A stretch of 64,000 bases of DNA, taken from NCBI GenBank assembly GCA_963803735.1, contig CAWDNV010000013.1, positions 186,001 through 250,000 of the forward strand. The letters are read 5' to 3'. This document shows, piece by piece, positions 47,002-55,375 of the stretch. The translations under genes and the position numbers were made by a program. Positions within the stretch are counted from its first letter, which is position 1. The number at the start of each line of letters is the position of its first letter. The notes beneath the pieces are model-generated. The model had not been told where the DNA came from, ran no database searches, and was given only the letters and a program-made list of their open reading frames with translations. This DNA is from Palsa-189 sp963803735 (lineage in GTDB: Bacteria; Acidobacteriota; Terriglobia; Acidiferrales; UBA7541).

Positions 47002-47101
47002 GGTTGGCTTTTACAGACATGCAACACACTCCTTGATTGGACGCAATTAGTGTTACGGCGGCTCCCTGCCGCCCAGCGGGACACCCCCGAATGCTGCGAG
47101 G

Positions 47102-47131
47102 CATATAACCACTAACGATTCTAAGTGTCAA
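47102..47131 (-). promoter_or_regulatory. Promoter of receptor copy 2
   Basis: On the minus strand TTGACA (47126-47131) and TATATG (47102-47107) are 18 bases apart. It matches the promoter of receptor copy 1 in boxes, spacing and flanks. Confidence 0.75.
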
Positions 47132-47275
47132 TGTCGGAAGAGCCGCGGGCTGAAAGAACAAGCGCTGAACCATTCTTCGCTTAAGTCAGTGTGCGACGCG
47201 CTGGTAATTCAATCGGCCACGGAATAGAATTCCGCTGCATATGGCTGGAATCTGGGTCCAGGAAGGATTTCGAGA

Positions 47276-48174
47276 ATGCGAAAAGGCTATGTTGCCTCAG
47301 CGTTCATATTCGTTGCGGTACTCGCAGCGTCGCTACTAGTGCGCGGGCAGAACGCTTCCTCTGATAAATCTGGCCCGGTTCTTCGCGACGGTTGGGGACG
47401 GCCGGTAGTGGATGCGTTAAGGCCCGGCGAAAAGCCGGACCCGCACCACGCCACGACCTCTCCGGCGTTTGGGAGCCGGCCAATGGTCCGGGAGACGGCA
47501 TCCAGGCGAACGGGCCAAAAGACATGCCCTACGACGGGAAACCGGAACATGATCCGCCCTACACTCCATTGGGGCTAAAAACGCTGAAGTCTCACAAGGC
47601 GCTGTTTGGTTATGCCGCGGTTCTCGAATCGCTCAGCAACGATCCAAGAAATAAGTGCGATCCGTTAGGCTTCCCACGCGCCGATTTCTATCAAGTGAGG
47701 CACACACAAATCATGCAGGATGAGCGGCGCATGGTGATTTTGTATGAATTCGAAAAGAGATGGCGCAACATCTGGATCGACGGGCGCGATCTCCCCAAAG
47801 AAATTCCGGAGCCGCGGTATTACGGCTATTCGGTTGGCAAATGGGTGGACGATACGACGCTCGTCGTCAACACCATCGGCGTGGTGGGAAATGAAAAGAT
47901 CTGGCTCGATGAGACGGGACGTCCGGCGAGTGATGCCATGCACGTCGAGGAGCGATTCCAACGGGTCAACCGTAATCGCCTAGAGCTAACCGTCACGATT
48001 GATGATCCCAAGATGTACACCAAGCCATGGGTAGCCCTGAACAAGTTTCCCATGCGGTTGCAGTCGCCCGATTTCGACGTGGTAGAGATGATGTGCATCC
48101 CGTCGGAAGAGGAACAGTACTACAAAGAATACGGCGATTCGGCGAGTGGTGTGGAAAGCAAACAGAGCAAGTAG
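47276..48174 (+). CDS. Exported CDPxGFPR/TIDDP family protein, copy 3, with one frameshift
   Basis: A paralogue of the protein at 37161, here on the plus strand. The corrected length is 299 residues. A signal peptide (MRKGYVASAFIFVAVLAASL) precedes DGWGRPVVDALRPGEKP. The frame then breaks at 47437: a missing G in a GG run changes PGPAPRHDLSGVW to PDPHHATT. The remainder (SNDPRNKCDPLGFPR, RYYGYSVGKWVDDTTLVVNT, TIDDPKMYTKPWVA) is intact and ends at 48174. The DUF6152-like copy 3 follows. Confidence 0.75.
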
Positions 48175-48224
48175 CGGGCGAGCAAGACACGACTATGTCC
48201 AAACTCTGGTGAGTATAGGGGCCC

Positions 48225-48254
48225 TTGACTCGTTCTCGACTTTGGCGGTATAGC
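48225..48254 (+). promoter_or_regulatory. Promoter of DUF6152-like copy 3
   Basis: TTGACT (48225-48230) and TATAGC (48249-48254) are 18 bases apart, about 35 bases before the GTG start. Confidence 0.6.
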
Positions 48255-48290
48255 GTTGCTAGAGTCCGCACGTAAAACGGAGGGTTGACC

Positions 48291-48680
48291 GTGAGAAGCA
48301 AGTTCTTGACTTTTTTTGTACTCGCTACACTTTTCTCGATTGGTTCGAGTTCGCTTTTTGCACATCACGGCAACGCAGCGTTTGATGCCGGAAAGAAAGT
48401 AACCCTGAAGGGCACGGTTACGGAGTGGGTGTGGGCCAATCCTCATTGCTGGCTGAAGTTCGACGTAAAAGACGATAAAGGCACCGTTGTGCATTGGGTG
48501 GCGGAAACAAACAACGCGCCCGACATGATCGAGCGTGGCTGGAGCATGCACAGTTTCAAGACCGGGGACGAGGTTACGGTTACTGTCGAGCCAGTAAAAA
48601 ATGGCAATCCGGTCGGCCGCGTTCTCTCGGTCGTGCTCCCGAACGGCCAGACCCTCGGCATGGCTTATCTGCGAAAGTAA
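48291..48680 (+). CDS. Exported DUF6152-like protein, copy 3
   Basis: A 129-residue protein with a signal peptide ending SLFA, leaving His-His-Gly as the predicted mature N-terminus (H25, H26). The WANPHCWLKFDVKDDKG block and ETNNAPDMIERGWS are nearly identical to copy 1. The GTG at 48291 is set by GGAGGG at 6-base spacing; a TTG at 48285 overlaps that site and is less likely. Preceded by a promoter at 48225. A plus-strand partner of the CDPxGFPR copy 3. Confidence 0.72.
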   Translation: MRSKFLTFFVLATLFSIGSSSLFAHHGNAAFDAGKKVTLKGTVTEWVWANPHCWLKFDVKDDKGTVVHWVAETNNAPDMIERGWSMHSFKTGDEVTVTVEPVKNGNPVGRVLSVVLPNGQTLGMAYLRK

Positions 48681-48921
48681 GTCCTGCCCAATCGGCCCTG
48701 CCAGTTTCGTCCGATTGACTTCGGATGTACTTCATTATGAATCCATGAACGGGAAGACTCCTCGATAATTAGGTGCGGCCTATTCATCTTGTAAATCGCT
48801 AACTCAATCGTGGCCCGAGCTTACCGCGGCCACTGATGGTGTTCGTCGGGATCTATCTACGATCTCGCGATGCGGTTCCGAGAAGGACTTAAGTTGATAC
48901 ACTTGATCGGCGTCTGTGTTC

Positions 48922-48951
48922 GTTGACAGCGGCCATTTTGAGCGAATAGAC
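48922..48951 (+). promoter_or_regulatory. Promoter of the beta-propeller gene at 48996
   Basis: TTGACA (48922-48927) and TAGACT (48946-48951) are 18 bases apart. It fills most of the 315-base gap after DUF6152 copy 3, in which I see nothing else. Confidence 0.55.
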
Positions 48952-48995
48952 TCCGCGTCTCGATTAGAAATGCTGCTAGTTTTAGGAGGAATTCC

Positions 48996-50309
48996 GTGAA
49001 CAGACATCTGATGACGTGGAATAAAGCCTTGGTCCGATCGGTAGGGCTTTCGCTATTGGCAGTATGTGCTGTTCTCTTTTCTGCCGGCCTGTTCCATGGC
49101 CGGCTGGGGGCGCAGGCGGAAACGGCGCCAAAATTCAAAGTCGATGTGAGCTGGCCCAAACCCCTGCCGAACAAGTGGAAGATGGGTGGCGTAACGGGCT
49201 TGGCTGTAGACAAGGACGATAACGTTTGGGTCTATGATCGTCCGAACGATCTCACGAGTATCGAAGTTGAGGCGGAGCTGAACCCTCCGATTGCAGACTG
49301 TTGCGTTCATCCCCCTTCGATGATCCACATCGCCGGGCACGATGGCCCGGGCTACAAGGATGGAGAAGTGATCGGCTACTTTGACGCACCGCAAGGACAT
49401 GGTATGGCGGTGGACAAACAAGGATTCGTTTACCTTGGGCAGAACACTGTCCGCAAATACGACCCGAAGACCGGCAAGATGCTGATGGCCATCCCACATG
49501 TTCCCGAGACGCCGGAGGGCAAGCCTTTCGACGAGAATCCAAAAGTTTCCTGGGTGAAGGGTCAGGGGAGTGCCGGGCCCGTTGCGGGATTTATCTCCGT
49601 GCCCGGCGCCCCGGACCGCCCTCGCGGCGAGGCAGCAAATACGGCGGCTGCATTGCAGCGGACTGCGTTTATAGCCAAGTATCCACCGACCACGCCCATG
49701 ATCGTGGGAGGAATCGAAGAGATCCGCACGGACGATGCGGCGAATGAGATTTACGTGGCCGACAACGCCTTCGGCGGGCGCGTGATGGTTTTCTCGCTGG
49801 ATACCTTCCAGTTCAAGCGGGGTTGGGGCGCCTATGGTCACAAACTGTCGGAGATCAGCACCAACCTTGCCGACCACGCGTACACTCCCAATGGTCCCAT
49901 GGCAAAAGAGTTCGTCGGCCACCTGACTTTTAATTTCTCAAATGACGGGTTGGTCTACGCGGCGGACCGCGCGGGCAACCGCATTCACGTGACTGACAAG
50001 CAGGGCAATTTCAAGAAGGAAATCAGGATGGCCGAGTGGACCGGCATTGGCGGCGCCGCTGGAGGAGTCATGTTCTCGCCGGATAAGCCGCAGGAGTTTT
50101 TATATATCTCTGATCTCACCAACAATCACATTTGGTTCCTGAATCGCACAGACGGCAAGATCGTAGGCCAGATGGGCAGCATGGGCCACAATGCCGGCCA
50201 GTTCTTCGGCGTGCACATGGAAGCCGTGGATTCGAAGGGCAACATCTATACCGGTGAGGTGTTCTACGGCGAGCGAGTGCAGAGATTCCTCCCGTCTCGT
50301 AGCAATTAA
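48996..50309 (+). CDS. Exported NHL-type beta-propeller protein, copy 1
   Basis: A 437-residue protein with a long signal segment (about 12-40) followed by propeller repeats: VTGLAVDKDDNVWVYDRP, HGMAVDKQGFVYLGQN, and YVADNAFGGRVMVF, plus TYI-type repeats to the end. The family is near NHL/6-bladed propellers, some members of which are lyases or substrate-binding proteins; no catalytic residue set is obvious. The pair DCCVHPP contains adjacent cysteines. A GTG start at 48996 is set by AGGAGGA (48984-48990). A shorter paralogue is at 54073. Converges on the heme protein. Confidence 0.78.
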   Translation: MNRHLMTWNKALVRSVGLSLLAVCAVLFSAGLFHGRLGAQAETAPKFKVDVSWPKPLPNKWKMGGVTGLAVDKDDNVWVYDRPNDLTSIEVEAELNPPIADCCVHPPSMIHIAGHDGPGYKDGEVIGYFDAPQGHGMAVDKQGFVYLGQNTVRKYDPKTGKMLMAIPHVPETPEGKPFDENPKVSWVKGQGSAGPVAGFISVPGAPDRPRGEAANTAAALQRTAFIAKYPPTTPMIVGGIEEIRTDDAANEIYVADNAFGGRVMVFSLDTFQFKRGWGAYGHKLSEISTNLADHAYTPNGPMAKEFVGHLTFNFSNDGLVYAADRAGNRIHVTDKQGNFKKEIRMAEWTGIGGAAGGVMFSPDKPQEFLYISDLTNNHIWFLNRTDGKIVGQMGSMGHNAGQFFGVHMEAVDSKGNIYTGEVFYGERVQRFLPSRSN

Positions 50310-50320
50310 GTTTGGCGCGT

Positions 50321-52507
50321 TCAGTGCGCGAGCGGATCTGGCCGCACCTGAACCTTGTAAAGCTTGGGACGCGCCTCCGTTCCGCCTTCGTTGTGGAATA
50401 CCGTACGCGTACCTGTTGTGGTCCACAATCCTTTGCCCTTCCAGTCGGCGTCCGGATTGTCTACGCGGCCATCCACGTTCTTGCTGAAGAAGCCCATCGG
50501 GTACGGGATATGAATGTTTACAAATTTGCCGTTCACGAGCGCCAATAGAGCCTCGTTGCCGTTGGATTCCGCGATGGGCACGTTTGCGCCAAGACCCAGC
50601 GTGTTATAGCGATCCACCCAGACGAAATAGGCGTGATCCGCGCTGCCTGGATCGGTAACCCCTTTGAACTGCGGCCCCGGAAATTGATACAGCGTCCAAC
50701 CTTCGGGGCACAGCTTGCCGGTTGCCGCGGCCGGCCCATTCAGCGGACCTTTGCATTTGCGGCGGTCGAAACTGGCAAGATGGCCGCTCGCAAGTGCAGT
50801 CCAAACGACACCGTTCGTATCAAGGTCGATGCCACGCGGCCCGAACCCAATGTCCGGGGGCTGGTAGATCTCCGCCAGAGCGGTTTCGGCGGGATTGGGA
50901 CCGGGCGCCAGGCGGATGAGGTAGCCCGGTTGATTCATGTGCGAAAACCCGACGTCCATTGATTGTCCCCAGATCGAATCATCCACGGGGCTGGGCTGAA
51001 CGCCATAAAATGCGGCCATGATCCGCTTATCTTTCTTGGGATCGAGCGGCTGGTTGGCTTCAACGTACTCGTCGCGTTTACCGTTGCCATTGGTATCAAT
51101 AATTAGCGGAGTCCAGCCCTGCGATTTCTTCGCGTCGCCGGTCTCCAGATACATCTTCGTATTCAGCCACCCGACCACACCGCTTTCCGGCCCTCCTGCG
51201 CTGGTCCAGAGGGTGTTGTTCGCATCATGACCGAAGTACAGATGCTGCGTGCTAAAGCACGTGTCGATCAGCGCAAACTTGCCGGTTTTCGGATCATACA
51301 TCGAGAGCTGGCGCCCCGAGACATCGAGCGGCGCCACCTTGGCCGAGGGAAGATCGGAGTCCGCTTTGCAGTAGGCCGGATTCTGTGGGGCACGGATGCG
51401 CGCAGTGAACCAGACGCGTCCCTTGTCGTCGAAGATCGGATTGTGAATAGTCGTGTGACCATCCCAAATCGGCTGGTCGTCCCAGTACGGGGAGTGACCG
51501 TGGGGATAATCGAGCGATGACGGCGTGTTCGGGTCACGGTAGGGATGCTTGATCTGCGAAGCTTCGTTCGTGATCGGATTGAGCACGGGAACCATGTCCG
51601 TGCTTTCTTCCGGCGAACCGTAGATCAGGCCATTGGCGTTTACGCGAGGATTGCGCTTGTCGGTTGAGATCTCATCGTGCAGGTAGGCCTTGGGCGTCGA
51701 CCATTCCCACATACTGATTACAACGTTCCGCTCGGCACCTTGGGGCCGCTGCGGCTTCGCGGACGGCAACTCGCCGGCGGCGATGCGATCGGTCCAGTCC
51801 GCGAATAACGCCAAAGCTTTCTTGGAACCGAGCTGATTGAGAGTGGTCAACATGTTCGCCTGTGCTTGACCCGCCTGTAGACGTTTCGTCCAAGCCTGAA
51901 CGGAATTGTCGAAATGCCCCCAGGCTTTGGGAATCCTGCGCACGCCCTGCGAACCCAGAGCATGGCAGGACTGGCAGGAATTCTTGATCGTATCGATCCA
52001 ATCTTCCTGCGTTTTTATTTTCGGCGAGATGCCGTTCCCGTCCGGGCCGGTCCCGGGGAATAGACTTTTATCGGGGATTTGCAGCATCGAATACCAATAC
52101 GCGCCTGGATAATATTCGGCGGCCGCAGCAGCAGTCGGCGCCGGCACCGCAGTCAAGTCGAGATGCTGGCCGGGAGCAACCTTTACTTTCTGCGAATCGA
52201 CGAGACCGTATCCTCGCACCCAAATGTTGTAGTTCGCCTTCGGAAGTTCCGGGATGACATAGCGCCCCAGCTCATCGGTGACGACCATCTTGGCAAACTT
52301 TGTGGGCAGGTCAGCCGTTTCTGCAACGACCCATACGCCGGCTTCCGGTCCGTTCATGCTGGTAACCACGCCGCCGACATCGGAGCTACCAATGGCGATC
52401 TCCACCGCAGGACGTTGCTGGGCCTTAACCAGTGCAAAAGCTCCCGCGAGACATGTCGCAAGCACGATCACCGCGATCTTTGACTGTCTACTGTTACCTG
52501 TCTTCAT
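50321..52507 (-). CDS. Exported c-type heme protein with regulatory-like and propeller domains
   Basis: A 728-residue protein. A signal peptide (about 10-28) is followed by a CarboxypepD_reg-like domain (about 38-120), then CQSCH (178-182), a single c-type heme-binding motif, and a large propeller-like C-terminal part (HDANNTLWTSAGGPE, and GIDLDTNGVVWTALASGHLASF). One heme plus a propeller resembles periplasmic oxidoreductases, but PQQ-binding motifs were not recognised. Start ATG at 52507; GTG at 52525 is an alternative. The orientation is convergent with the propeller gene at 48996. Confidence 0.78.
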   Translation of the reverse strand: MKTGNSRQSKIAVIVLATCLAGAFALVKAQQRPAVEIAIGSSDVGGVVTSMNGPEAGVWVVAETADLPTKFAKMVVTDELGRYVIPELPKANYNIWVRGYGLVDSQKVKVAPGQHLDLTAVPAPTAAAAAEYYPGAYWYSMLQIPDKSLFPGTGPDGNGISPKIKTQEDWIDTIKNSCQSCHALGSQGVRRIPKAWGHFDNSVQAWTKRLQAGQAQANMLTTLNQLGSKKALALFADWTDRIAAGELPSAKPQRPQGAERNVVISMWEWSTPKAYLHDEISTDKRNPRVNANGLIYGSPEESTDMVPVLNPITNEASQIKHPYRDPNTPSSLDYPHGHSPYWDDQPIWDGHTTIHNPIFDDKGRVWFTARIRAPQNPAYCKADSDLPSAKVAPLDVSGRQLSMYDPKTGKFALIDTCFSTQHLYFGHDANNTLWTSAGGPESGVVGWLNTKMYLETGDAKKSQGWTPLIIDTNGNGKRDEYVEANQPLDPKKDKRIMAAFYGVQPSPVDDSIWGQSMDVGFSHMNQPGYLIRLAPGPNPAETALAEIYQPPDIGFGPRGIDLDTNGVVWTALASGHLASFDRRKCKGPLNGPAAATGKLCPEGWTLYQFPGPQFKGVTDPGSADHAYFVWVDRYNTLGLGANVPIAESNGNEALLALVNGKFVNIHIPYPMGFFSKNVDGRVDNPDADWKGKGLWTTTGTRTVFHNEGGTEARPKLYKVQVRPDPLAH

Positions 52508-52967
52508 CGTTCTTTGCTCCCTCACAAACGCTTTGCCGGTTTCAGTGGAACACAGTGTACGCCCACGCTATCGCGACGGCCGGTTGAACTTTGCCGCGGC
52601 GATCGGCACATTGATTTTCGCGCCACGAGAACGTGATCTTCAAAGGGAACTTGATGCCGCCAACGACATTCTCAAAAATATCTTCGGGTAGCAATGGCTC
52701 CGGTTCCGCGGAGGCTTGCCCGAACCGCCAATGAAATTCCGCCCACTGTGCAATAGGGGCTTGCTGGGCAAATCTGTACCCAGCGCGATTGACACGGATT
52801 ATACCTGTTTGGCGTTTAAGGGCTCCTAACCCTCGCGTTGACGTGGATTGGAGCTCTCCGGATTCGGAAGTCGAAATCGAAATATCACTTGCATGTGACG
52901 CTCCATCGGTTGTGTTGAGCAGACGATGGGAAAATACGGGGTAGTGTTCGGTGCAGGCGTTTGTCTA

Positions 52968-52982
52968 AGTCACAATGTGACT
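52968..52982. promoter_or_regulatory. Candidate operator: AGTCACA-A-TGTGACT palindrome
   Basis: A perfect 7-bp inverted repeat around one base, 109 bases before the hydrolase ATG. It is FNR/CRP-like in style but short of a full site. It sits in the 583-base region (52508-53090) between the divergent heme protein and hydrolase genes, in which I see no gene. Confidence 0.45.
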
Positions 52983-52987
52983 CTTCG

Positions 52988-53003
52988 TGTCAAAATTTTG
53001 ACA
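52988..53003. promoter_or_regulatory. Candidate operator: TGTCAAAATTTTGACA palindrome
   Basis: A perfect 16-base palindrome six bases after the previous one; it includes a TTGACA but no -10 is placed correctly for the plus strand. Together the two palindromes could bind a repressor or activator controlling the hydrolase gene and perhaps the divergent heme protein. Confidence 0.5.
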
Positions 53004-53090
53004 GGGAAAACCGCCGAGCTTGAGGCTTGATGAGCCGATTGTCCCCACATGCCTGCGTCGACTAGAATCCAGACCAAAAGGAGCCCAACG

Positions 53091-53985
53091 ATGAGCTCGT
53101 CAGCGAAACCCGGCAGGAGAGCGTTTGTGAAGTGGGGACTCGCTTCGGCTGGAGTTCCTCTGGTTTCGGATGCGCTAGGGACACTGGCCGACGGGAAGGG
53201 TAAACCAGTCGATAACAATGAACGGGGCGGCATCAACTGTCTCTGTCGGCTCGGGAATTGAAATGTACTACAAAGAGGATTGGCTGGGCGCGCCATGGCT
53301 TAACGGCGAACCGGCTCTCCTGTTGCATGGCAATCTTGAAACAAACGAAATCTGGTACGGATGGGTGCCACGGATGGCGCAGCAGTTTCGCTTGTATCGT
53401 CCCGATCTCCCGGGATTTGGACGTTCGACGGCGCCGCGTGATTTTGAGTGGTCGCAGGCGAACTTCGCGACAGTAGTGGTGAATTTTCTGGACGCGATCG
53501 GGGTCGCGTCGGCACATATCATCGGAGCCAAGACGGGAGGCGCAATCGCGATGCAGTTTGCGGCGACCTATCCGCAGCGCACGCGTACTCTCGTGGTGGC
53601 CAGCGGTCCATTCAGCTCAGTGGATCCGGCAACGGACAATAATTCGCAACAGGTTCGACTGGGCTCATCGGCCTCCAAGGAAGAGATGGCCTATTTCGAT
53701 AAGCTGAGGGACGAGACGAGTCCGGAAACAAGGCGGGGCGTCGGGAAGATGATGTCGAACTTCAATCTGGAGAATCTGCTGCCGCAGATCAGCGCTCCCA
53801 CGCTCATCATCACTTCCGATCGCAGCAAATTGCAATCCGTGGAGACCGTTTTGCGCTACCAACCCAAGATTCCACATTCAAGATTGCTCGTCTTGACTAG
53901 CGATGCTTACCACGTAGCCGTCGCCAAAGCCGACGAATGCGTAACGAACGTTCTCGCTTTCATTCGGGAAACCAAGCAACCCTGA
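53091..53985 (+). CDS. Tat-exported alpha/beta hydrolase-fold protein, probable frameshift
   Basis: The start at 53091 follows AAAAGGAG and gives a twin-arginine leader (GRRAFVKWGLASAG). The body frame begins with MNGAAST at 53218, one base out of phase; joining them requires one indel between about 53195 and 53230, giving about 297 residues. Alternatively the body could start alone at 53218, but without a ribosome site. Fold landmarks are LLLHGN, GFGRST, the nucleophile elbow IIGAKTGGAIAM, the acid in IITSDRS and His in DAYHVAVAKAD. The elbow has Lys where Ser or Asp is expected, so activity is doubtful or unusual. Confidence 0.72.
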
Positions 53986-54072
53986 TTGTGTTGAGGATGG
54001 CCTTTCCCTAAGCGTGCACACTAGACAGCGAATGGATTTGCTGGCCGATTAACTGGAGATTATGAGGACGAC

Positions 54073-55159
54073 ATGAACAAAAAGACGAAAATACGTTCTG
54101 TTGGCATCGTGGGGACATGCGCGGCATTGGCGATCGCGGCTGGAATTCTTTGTTCGCCCCCATTGCGGGCGCAGAGCAGCGCGCCTAAATACGAGGTCGA
54201 TCTATCTTGGCCGAAGCCTTTTCCCAACCAGTGGATACTCGGAGGGCTCGGCGGAGTATGTGTGGATGCCCAAGACCACGTATTTCTCCTGAATCGGCAG
54301 GACGTGGTGGACGGAGATTTGAATGCCGGGCATCTGGCTCCTCCGATAATCGAGCTTGATCCCGCGGGCAACGTTGTTAATTCCTGGGGCGACTTGAGCG
54401 TGCTCGACCCCCGCCTGCACAGTTGTTTCGTCGACAAAGACAACAATTTCTGGATAGCGAGTGCGCCGTCCGGCATGGTTCAGAAATACACGCACGACGG
54501 AAGCAAGCTCCTGTTCCAGATCGGCAAAAAAGGCGTCTTGGATTCGACGGATGGCACGGACAAGGGTAAGCCGCTCAATTCGAACGCCGCGCAATTTGTT
54601 CGCGCCCTCCAGCATTTGGGTCGACCCGCAAAACGGCGACGTTTACGTTTCCGACGGCGAAAGTCGCGGTACTAACCGCCGCGTCGCGGTGATCGATCGG
54701 ACTGGAAAATTCCTGCGCCAGTGGCAGCCTGAGGGGATGGAGACTGTGCACTGCTTGATCGTGGACCGAGATGGTCTCGTCTATGTCTGCAATCGAGAGG
54801 GATCTCGGATACAGGTGTACGACAAGATGGGTCACTTCATCAAGAACATCGAGGCCCCGTGGAAGCCGGTCACACCGCCAGCTGACGGAAAACTGAAACA
54901 GAGTGGAGGCTCCGCGGTGGCGCTCGCCCTCTCTCGCGACTCCAATGAGACGTTCATGTACCTGATCAACCAGAACAATGCGGAAATCGAAATCCTGGAC
55001 CGTCAGACCGGCGAGATCCTGTCGAGTTTCGGCCGCGCCGGACACTTCCCGGGGCAATTTGACCAGGCTCATGGCATCGCGGTGGACTCCAAAGGCAATG
55101 TCTACATAGCTGAAAACCGTGGCAAGAGGATCCAGAAGTTCAAGATTGTCGGTCAATAG
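54073..55159 (+). CDS. Exported NHL-type beta-propeller protein, copy 2, with one frameshift
   Basis: A shorter paralogue of the protein at 48996 (corrected length 361 residues). A signal peptide precedes QSSAPKYEVDLSWPKPFPN, which matches KFKVDVSWPKPLPN of copy 1. The frame breaks at about 54598: an extra G after AQF changes FAPSSIWVDPQNGDVYVSDG into RALQHLG. The remainder continues to 55159 with repeats such as GIAVDSKGNVYIAENRGKRI. Start ATG at 54073. Confidence 0.75.
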
Positions 55160-55375
55160 AGCGACACAGATTGACCTCAGTATTGCTTGGCTGGACAAGT
55201 GCTGTCCGGTAGGACCGTAGTTGTCCTTTCGTCTGTTTCAATCGAATGAAGCTGGCTCTAGCGCGCGTCAGAGGTACAATGGCTGCCTCGAAAGAGGCCA
55301 TCCCGGCGTGGGAAATGGCGGCTCGATATTAATATCCTACTTTACAATCCGGATAACGAAGTTACGAACAACTTC

